A stretch of DNA of 64,000 bases from DASQHW01 sp038238245 (lineage in GTDB: Bacteria; Actinomycetota; Acidimicrobiia; IMCC26256; PALSA-610): contig JBBRXX010000002.1 of the NCBI GenBank assembly GCA_038238245.1, positions 1-64,000 on the forward strand. Direction: 5' to 3'. A program made the position numbers and the translations under genes. A model generated the notes under the pieces. It did not search any database. It was not told where the DNA came from and saw nothing but the letters and a program-made list of their open reading frames with translations. Every line of letters begins with the position of its first letter. Within the stretch, counting starts at the first letter, position 1. Positions 58,984 through 64,000 of this stretch are shown one piece after another.

Positions 58984-60180
58984 TCAGCGCGGGACGTCTC
59001 TCCACGCGACACCCTTGTCCGGACGCGGCTCGCCGGGAAGGCCGAGCACGCGCTCGCCGAGGATGTTCTTCATCACCTCGTCGGAGCCACCCGCGATGTG
59101 CCCGGCGGGTGCCGCGAGCATCATCTGCGACAGGCGCAGGTCACCGGCGACCGCGTCGGCGCCCGCGAGCGAGATCGTGAGGTCGCCGAGCTGGGTCATG
59201 ATGCGCGCGCCGAACAGCTTGCCGATCGAGCCCTCCGGGCCCGGAATCTTCCCCTTCGACGCCGCGGTGAGCGTGCGCATCGAGAGGAATTTCTGGATGC
59301 GGGTCTTCGCGTAGAGGTCGGCGAGCTGTTGGCGGACACGTGGGTCGTCGTTCGCGCCGCGGCGCCGGGCCAACGTGATCACGTCTTGCACCGTGCCGCG
59401 GCTCCCGGTGCCACCCGAGCCGATCGCGACCCGCTCGTTCATGAGTGTGGTGATCGCGACCGTCCAACCCTCGTTCACGTCGCCGAGCACGAAGTCGTGC
59501 GGAACGCGCACATCCTCGTAGAAGACCTCGTTGAAGGTGCTGCCGCCGTTCATCTGCTTCAGCGGCTTGATCGTGATGCCGGGCGCCTTCATGTCGACGA
59601 TGAAAGCGGTGATCCCCTTGTGCTTCTCGGCATCGGGAGCGGTGCGACAGATGATCTCTCCGAAGTCGGAGTACTGGGCGCCCGACGTCCAGACCTTCTG
59701 GCCGTTGATCACCCATTCATCGCCGTCGCGCGTCGCGGTGGTGGACAGCGACGCGACGTCCGAGCCCGCGCCGGGTTCGCTGAACAGCTGGCACCAGATC
59801 TCCTCGCCGCGCAGCAGCTTGGTGAGGTAGCGCTGCTTCTGGTCGTCGGTGCCGACCGCGCGGATCGTCGGCGCGATCATGCCGAGGCCGATGATGAACG
59901 CCTCCGTCGGCAGCGTGTGCTTCGACTCCTCCTGGGAGAAGATCACCTGTTGCATGGACGTCCCGTTGCGGCCCCCGAACTCCGGCTCCCATGTGATGCG
60001 CGCGAACCCGGCGTCGAACTTGGCCGCCTGCCAGCCCTTCGCACGCTCGAGGTAGTCGCCGCCGCCGATCTCGAGGTCGCGCTCGGGACGTTCGCCCGTG
60101 AACGCAGGCGCGTGCTCGTCGAGCCACGTGCGGCACTCCTCGCGCCAGGCGGCCTCTTCCTTGGAATCGTTGAAGTCCAT
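58984..60180 (-). CDS. Acyl-CoA dehydrogenase
   Basis: The 398-residue flavoprotein starts MDFNDSKEEAAWREECRTWLDEH. Family signs: LFSEPGAGSDVASLSTTA (FAD/substrate loop), INGQKVWTSGAQYSDFGEIICRT, and the C-terminal AGGSDEVMKNILGERVLGLP. It resembles actinobacterial FadE-type dehydrogenases used in steroid or fatty acid breakdown, introducing a C2-C3 double bond. The catalytic Glu position in the C-terminal part cannot be assigned by eye. ATG at 60178-60180 follows AAAGGGAG by six bases. The upstream frame to 60435 adds a Cys/Ser-rich unsupported segment. Electron acceptor would be ETF. Confidence 0.92.
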   Translation of the reverse strand: MDFNDSKEEAAWREECRTWLDEHAPAFTGERPERDLEIGGGDYLERAKGWQAAKFDAGFARITWEPEFGGRNGTSMQQVIFSQEESKHTLPTEAFIIGLGMIAPTIRAVGTDDQKQRYLTKLLRGEEIWCQLFSEPGAGSDVASLSTTATRDGDEWVINGQKVWTSGAQYSDFGEIICRTAPDAEKHKGITAFIVDMKAPGITIKPLKQMNGGSTFNEVFYEDVRVPHDFVLGDVNEGWTVAITTLMNERVAIGSGGTGSRGTVQDVITLARRRGANDDPRVRQQLADLYAKTRIQKFLSMRTLTAASKGKIPGPEGSIGKLFGARIMTQLGDLTISLAGADAVAGDLRLSQMMLAAPAGHIAGGSDEVMKNILGERVLGLPGEPRPDKGVAWRDVPR

Positions 60181-60334
60181 GTCGCTCCCTTTGGGCGTGC
60201 GCCCCGAGCCGAGATCATTACCCGCCGGAAGGCGGTGGTCGTAATTCGTGCGCTCCTCGACACCGGCATGTCCGTCGGGCATGTGCGTCGTGGCATGTGC
60301 GGAGGCGCCTCGGCCCGTCGTAGCCTCCGCGACC

Positions 60335-61495
60335 GTGGACGTCCCCTTCGATCGCCACGCTGTCGCCGAACCCGGGTCGCTCGGAATCGATGCCGATGCG
60401 CTCGACGAGCTGTGCACGCGCGTACAGCAGGACATCGACGCCGGTCACCTCCCGTCGTGCCAATTCGCGCTGGCGCGCGACGGCAAAGTCGCGGTGTGGC
60501 GTACATTCGGTGCGGCCTTCCCCGAGACGCGCTACGTGATGTTCTCGGCGACGAAGGCGGTCGTCGCGGGTGCGGTGTGGATCCTCATGGGCGAAGGATC
60601 CATCGATGTGTCGCGTCGCGTCGCCGAGCTGGTCCCCGAGTTCGGGAGCAACGGCAAAGACGTGATCACGGTCGAGCAGGTGATGCTGCACACCTCCGGG
60701 TTCCCGCACGCGCCCTTCAACGCGCTCGATTGGGACGACCGCGATCGCCGGCTCGACCGGTTTGCGAAGTGGCGGTGCAACTGGGAGCCGGGGACCCGCT
60801 ACGAGTACCACCCCACGTCGGCGCACTGGGTGCTCGCCGAGATCATCGAACGTTGCACGGGAAGCGACTTCCGCACGTTCGTCCGGGAGCGGATCATCGA
60901 GCCGCTCGGTCTCGGCGGCTTGCAGGTCGGCGTCCCGCCGAGGGAACAGGGCGACATCAACCCCCTGGTGCTCACCGGCGAACGCGCGACCGCCGACGAG
61001 CTCCAGGCCGCGCTCGGCGTCGCGTCGTTGCCGGTCACCGAGGTGACCCCGGACGCGCTGATGTCGTTCAACCGGCCGGAGGTGTGCGCGGTGGGCGTCC
61101 CGGGCGGGGGCGGGGTCACGACCGCAGCCGACATGGCGCTCTACTACCAGGCGCTCCTGCACGATCCGGCCGCCATCTGGAAGCCCGACGTGCTCGCCGA
61201 CGTCACCGGCAACGTGCGCAACACGATGCCGGACTACATCGGCACGCCCGCGAACCGCACACGCGGTCTCCTCGTGGCCGGCGACGACGGCCGCTCGAAC
61301 GCCCGGGGGATGGGGCGGACGGTCTCGCCCCGCGCGTTCGGCCACAACGGCGCGGGTGGTCAGATCGCGTGGGCCGACCCCGCCACCGGGCTGTCGTTCT
61401 GCTATCTCACGAACGGCCTGCACCAACACCAGTTGCGCGAGTGGCGCCGCACGACCGCGATCGCGAGCCGGGCCGCGAACTGCGTCGCATCCTGA
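60335..61495 (+). CDS. Serine beta-lactamase-like hydrolase (class C/esterase type)
   Basis: The 386-residue protein starts at GTG 60335. It has the SxxK motif VMFSATKAVVAG (Ser71, Lys74), Tyr158 in YEYHPTSAHW as the YxN-equivalent and a late HNGAGGQIAW, the KTG-like triad. There is no signal peptide, so it is probably a cytoplasmic esterase/lactonase of family VIII rather than an antibiotic-degrading enzyme. Substrate unknown. It diverges from the acyl-CoA dehydrogenase across 154 bases. The alternative ATG 29 codons earlier starts a Cys/Pro-rich segment that overlaps nothing but is unlikely. Confidence 0.85.
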   Translation: MDVPFDRHAVAEPGSLGIDADALDELCTRVQQDIDAGHLPSCQFALARDGKVAVWRTFGAAFPETRYVMFSATKAVVAGAVWILMGEGSIDVSRRVAELVPEFGSNGKDVITVEQVMLHTSGFPHAPFNALDWDDRDRRLDRFAKWRCNWEPGTRYEYHPTSAHWVLAEIIERCTGSDFRTFVRERIIEPLGLGGLQVGVPPREQGDINPLVLTGERATADELQAALGVASLPVTEVTPDALMSFNRPEVCAVGVPGGGGVTTAADMALYYQALLHDPAAIWKPDVLADVTGNVRNTMPDYIGTPANRTRGLLVAGDDGRSNARGMGRTVSPRAFGHNGAGGQIAWADPATGLSFCYLTNGLHQHQLREWRRTTAIASRAANCVAS

Positions 61496-61583
61496 GGTTC
61501 CGCGGGCGCGCCCAGGCACGAGCTGCCCGGCGGTCATAGGATGAGGCGATCTTGCACACGGTGTGAAATTTGGGGGAACGGAC

Positions 61584-62510
61584 ATGCGCGGTCGTAGCAA
61601 CGTGTCCACGGTCGGGTTCGGCGCTTCATTGTTGGTGCTCGTCGCGCTCGTCTTCACGGGGTGCTCGGGCTCGAGCAACAAACCCACCGCGACGAACAAA
61701 CCTGCCGCGACCACCACGACGACGAGCGGCTCGACGCAGGTCGTCGTGAACGGCAACGGCGTGCGGGTGCTCTCCGGCACCGCAACGGGCAAGTCGCCGT
61801 GCGAGAAAGCGGCTCCCACACCGGCGTCTCCCGGTGAAGTGGGTGCGGGCGCCGGCGGGTCCAACGCGAACGCCAGCAAGACCGAGGTTCTCGCGAGCGA
61901 GCACGGGACGCGCGGGATGGTGCAGCAAAAGACGCTCACGCATGCCGAGCGCACCGCGCTCGAAGGCCAGATGTCAGCCGCGCGGGCGGTCGCGCTCAGG
62001 TACCCGACCGTGAAGGAAGCGCTCGCGGCCGGATACGTCAAGTCCACGCCGTTCGTTCCGTGCATCGGCGCGCACTACACCAACATCCCCAAGGCCGCGC
62101 GCTTCGATCCGTCCGAGCCGTCCGAGCTGTTGTACGACGGCACCGACCCCGACTCGAAGATCGTCGGCCTCAGCTACCTCGTGTTGCATCACGATGGTCC
62201 GCCGCCCGGGTTCTCGGGTCCCAACGACTACTGGCACCAGCACAACGCGAACGGCGGGCTCTGCCTCAAGGGCGCGTTGGTGGTCGGTGGCGAGAGCACC
62301 ACCTCGCAGGAATGCGCGCAACGCGGCGGGCGCAAGGCGTTGCTCACGGACATCTGGATGCTCCACGCATGGATCGTTCCCGGCTTCGAGTGCACCTGGG
62401 GATCGTTCTCGGGAGAGTGCCCGGAGCTCGGCGGCCGGTTGTGCGGCAACGCGTGGGAGTCGCCCGCCCCGAAGGACGTCTCGCAGTGCGGGGGGCAGAT
62501 CGGCGCTTAG
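61584..62510 (+). CDS. Cys/His-rich lipoprotein, unknown function
   Basis: The 308-residue protein has a lipoprotein signal (FGASLLVLVALVFTGC) and a Thr-rich linker. The mature part carries nine more Cys or so and clustered His: FVPCIGAHYTNI, YLVLHHDGPPPGFSGPNDYWHQHNANGGLC, TDIWMLHAWIVPGFECTWGSFSGECPELGGRLC. This looks like a folded secreted domain with several disulfides and a metal site (candidate copper or zinc). I cannot name the family. ATG 61584 follows GGGGGAA. It converges with the UGSC operon end by a 4-base overlap of the stop codons (TTAG). Confidence 0.75.
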   Translation: MRGRSNVSTVGFGASLLVLVALVFTGCSGSSNKPTATNKPAATTTTTSGSTQVVVNGNGVRVLSGTATGKSPCEKAAPTPASPGEVGAGAGGSNANASKTEVLASEHGTRGMVQQKTLTHAERTALEGQMSAARAVALRYPTVKEALAAGYVKSTPFVPCIGAHYTNIPKAARFDPSEPSELLYDGTDPDSKIVGLSYLVLHHDGPPPGFSGPNDYWHQHNANGGLCLKGALVVGGESTTSQECAQRGGRKALLTDIWMLHAWIVPGFECTWGSFSGECPELGGRLCGNAWESPAPKDVSQCGGQIGA

Positions 62511-63208
62511 AGCGGCGACCACGCGGCGCTGCGAAGCAGACGACTCTCCCAGTCGTCGCGGACTTCGAGCGCGTCGTGCATCCATGTGCCCGGGCCCTTG
62601 ACATGCGCAGGGAGCTCCCGGGTGAACAATCCCGGCAGCCGCTCGGGGAAATCGACGCGCTGCCACAACACGATCTCGCGCCGGCGTGGTGCGCCGAGCG
62701 CGGCCTGGAACACGCCGAGCAATGTGAGCAGCGAGCGTTCACTCTGCTGCTGCAAGCTGGGGGCGTAGTGCGTCCGCGCGGCTTCGAGATAGGCATCGAG
62801 CTTCGCCTCGTGCGGCCACGCGCTGTCCTCCATGAACAGCACGGGCTCGTGCTCGCGTCCGTCGACCGGCACCGTCTCCAGCGCGATGTCGCGCATCGGC
62901 GACCAGTCGACCGGCAGCATGAGCTTGCCCTTGACCTCGTGGCGGTACCGGTCGACGCCGGCTGACCACTCGCGCAGGTCACCCTGCTGGACGCGGCGCG
63001 CGAGCCGTTCGTACGCGTTGCCGTCGCGCAACGCGGTGATCGTGACGTGGTGGTACGCGCGACCGGTGCCGTGGGCGAGCTTGAGGTAGTAGAGCAGCCG
63101 CGCGTCGTCGGTCTTGGCCAGGGTCGGCATCCAACCTTCCCGGAACGCGTCCTCGAACGCGTCCTCGTCGCGACCGGCCACGGTGTGGAGCTCGTGCAGC
63201 AGCAGCAT
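62507..63208 (-). CDS. Dimeric alpha/beta-barrel-like protein, unknown
   Basis: The 233-residue protein reads MLLLHELHTVAGRDEDAFEDAFREGW and has two similar beta-alpha-beta halves: LLHELHTVAGRDEDAFEDAF with LLYYLKLAHGTGRAYHHVTITALRD, and a second around PVLFMEDSAWPHEAKLDAYLEAARTHYAPSL. The pattern suggests a NIPSNAP/EthD-like dimeric alpha/beta barrel. The ATG at 63206-63208 has GAGG six bases before it and lies 7 bases after the UGSC stop, so it is co-transcribed with the selenoprotein. Function unknown. Confidence 0.65.
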   Translation of the reverse strand: MLLLHELHTVAGRDEDAFEDAFREGWMPTLAKTDDARLLYYLKLAHGTGRAYHHVTITALRDGNAYERLARRVQQGDLREWSAGVDRYRHEVKGKLMLPVDWSPMRDIALETVPVDGREHEPVLFMEDSAWPHEAKLDAYLEAARTHYAPSLQQQSERSLLTLLGVFQAALGAPRRREIVLWQRVDFPERLPGLFTRELPAHVKGPGTWMHDALEVRDDWESRLLRSAAWSPL

Positions 63209-63215
63209 GACGTCC

Positions 63216-63737
63216 TCAACTGTCGGTGAGCGCGCGCACGATCGCGTCGATCGCGTCGTCGGCGAGCGCCCGCAGCTCGTCGTCCGTACGATCCTGGATC
63301 GGGTGCGACACAAAGACTCGCGCGGGATCGGCACCGAGCGCACGTGCCTGCGCCTCGGCGGCGTCGACGAACTCAGTGGACGCCACGAAGACCATCGGCA
63401 CGCCCGCCGCCTCGATGTTCACGGTGTCGTGCACACTGCACGACGTACACGAGCCTCAATCGGCCAGCGCTTCGATCACGACATCGCACGTGGAGGTGAT
63501 CTCGTGGCGGAGGTCGACGGGCGCGGGCTTCGTGAACGTCGGCTTGGCGAACCGGCTGACCTCGACACCGCGAGCCCGGAGCAAATCCTCTATCCGGTCG
63601 AGGAACACGCTGCCGCGTGGCTTGCTGATGTCGAGCAGCGCCGCCTTCGCGCCGGCGAGCGCGCCGGGTCGCTTCGCGCGCTCGCGCGCCGTGCCGGCCC
63701 GGCGCTCCGACGTCGGATCGAGCAACGTCTTGCTCAC
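63216..63737 (-). CDS. UGSC-family selenoprotein (in-frame TGA = Sec94)
   Basis: The gene is split by a TGA (63458-63456) into two frames that are the same frame. Read through as selenocysteine the 173-residue protein is VSKTLLDPTSERRAGTARER ... TCDVVIEALAD-U94-GSCTSC-SVHDTVNIEAAGVPMVFVAS. The motif U-G-S-C is the hallmark after which the UGSC family was named, a thiol/selenol redox-like motif of unknown function; a second Cys pair partner C100 follows. The part after the TGA continues the alpha/beta fold (STEFVDAAEAQARALG, VSHPIQDRTDDELRALADDAIDAIV). Start: GTG 63737-63735, with GGGAGG seven bases before, overlapping the stop of the upstream gene by GTGA. A SECIS-like hairpin follows the TGA at 63426-63444. 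Confidence 0.85.
63426..63444 (-). promoter_or_regulatory. SECIS-like hairpin after the UGA codon
   Basis: In the mRNA, 11 bases after the UGA, GUCGUGC (63444-63438) pairs perfectly with GCACGAC (63432-63426) around the loop AGUGU. Bacterial SECIS elements lie directly downstream of the UGA with an apical loop about 16-37 bases away; here the loop starts 18 bases after it, with a G among its first two positions. The hairpin is seen; selenocysteine insertion is inferred. Confidence 0.7.
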
Positions 63738-64000
63738 GTGCGGACCTCCCGGGTCACCGGCTCGCTGCCGACCGCGCCGCTCGCCCAACCACCGATGATG
63801 GCCGAGAACAGGCCCGCGCCACCACCGGCATGGGCGATGAGCAGGCCGCCGGGCCGGAACTTCGGCAGCGTTGTGCCCGGCTCGCACCACGCCTCGGGCA
63901 TCCCCTCGGCGATGCCGGAGGCACCGCGCACGATGTCCTCGGCCGGGAGCTGGAGCAGCGCGTCGAGCTCCTCGCGCAACCGCGCCTTGGTCCAGCCCGC
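63734..64000 (-). CDS. UGSC operon partner, C-terminal part, unknown
   Basis: The frame is open to the right edge of the window, so only the C-terminal 88 residues are seen. The protein ends LPKFRPGGLLIAHAGGGAGLFSAIIGGWASGAVGSEPVTREVRT, with a Gly-rich stretch and one Cys. Its stop overlaps the selenoprotein GTG by GTGA, so both are translationally coupled, a strong sign they work as a pair. I do not recognise the family from this piece. Upstream start and domain are beyond the window. Confidence 0.7.
   Translation of the reverse strand, partial: AGWTKARLREELDALLQLPAEDIVRGASGIAEGMPEAWCEPGTTLPKFRPGGLLIAHAGGGAGLFSAIIGGWASGAVGSEPVTREVRT

Noticed and set aside
59098..61539. Plus-strand frame of 813 codons covering acyl-CoA dehydrogenase and serine hydrolase
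   Set aside because: Composition is Arg/Ala/Gly-rich without domains. Both real genes on this stretch have catalytic motifs in other frames.
63216..63434. Separate small gene starting MHDTVNIEAAG
   Set aside because: No ribosome site, and it begins in the middle of a motif; it is the downstream half of the selenoprotein gene.

Overview
The window is high-GC, densely coded DNA with many GTG and occasional TTG starts, frequent 4-bp ATGA stop/start overlaps and lipoprotein, cyclase and actinobacterial-type regulatory families. This suggests a chromosomal piece of an actinobacterium; the mix of acyl-CoA, amidohydrolase and flavin oxidoreductase genes is compatible with an uncultured Acidimicrobiia-like lineage, but the class is only an inference. 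I saw no tRNA, rRNA, CRISPR array, insertion sequence, phage or plasmid hallmark.

Region by region. 1-6.4 kb: the end of an APH-like phosphotransferase, an ArsR/AHSA1/TIGR03086 operon with a readable promoter and two palindromic operators, a VOC protein, a ureidoglycolate-lyase-like protein, an Old Yellow Enzyme homologue and a thioesterase. 6.4-16.5 kb: a secreted CocE-type hydrolase, a giant cyclase/AAA/TPR regulator, arylamine N-acetyltransferase and a membrane diguanylate cyclase. 16.6-21.9 kb: a compact five-gene operon (binding protein without an obvious signal peptide, two amidohydrolases, an acetoacetate-decarboxylase-like protein, an SDR) that looks like an undescribed catabolic unit. 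22-31.7 kb: a hybrid histidine kinase, secreted proteins, and a stand-alone Nfu N-terminal domain next to a short adenylate kinase. 31.7-35.5 kb: a 1266-residue protein with the layout of mammalian soluble adenylyl cyclase. 35.5-44 kb: PAS and metallo-beta-lactamase pair, MoxR-DUF58-vWA operon, CPBP protease, second Old Yellow Enzyme, Rieske oxygenase. 44-49.6 kb: branched-chain-amino-acid-type ABC transporter with fused LivHM permease and an extra two-helix protein. 49.6-54.5 kb: copper-handling island with CopC-CopD-YtkA fusion and a YcnI gene broken by one missing base. 54.6-62.5 kb: lipoproteins, MFS exporter, flotillin, acyl-CoA dehydrogenase, serine hydrolase.

The most striking item is at the right edge (63216-63737, minus strand). 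Two ORFs in the same frame are separated by a single TGA that lies exactly in a U-G-S-C motif, and a perfect 7-bp hairpin begins 11 nt after it. I read this as one selenoprotein gene of the UGSC family, in an operon with an upstream partner cut by the window edge and a downstream 233-residue protein. An automatic annotation would split it into two meaningless fragments.

All functional names come from motif recognition by eye. No database search was run.
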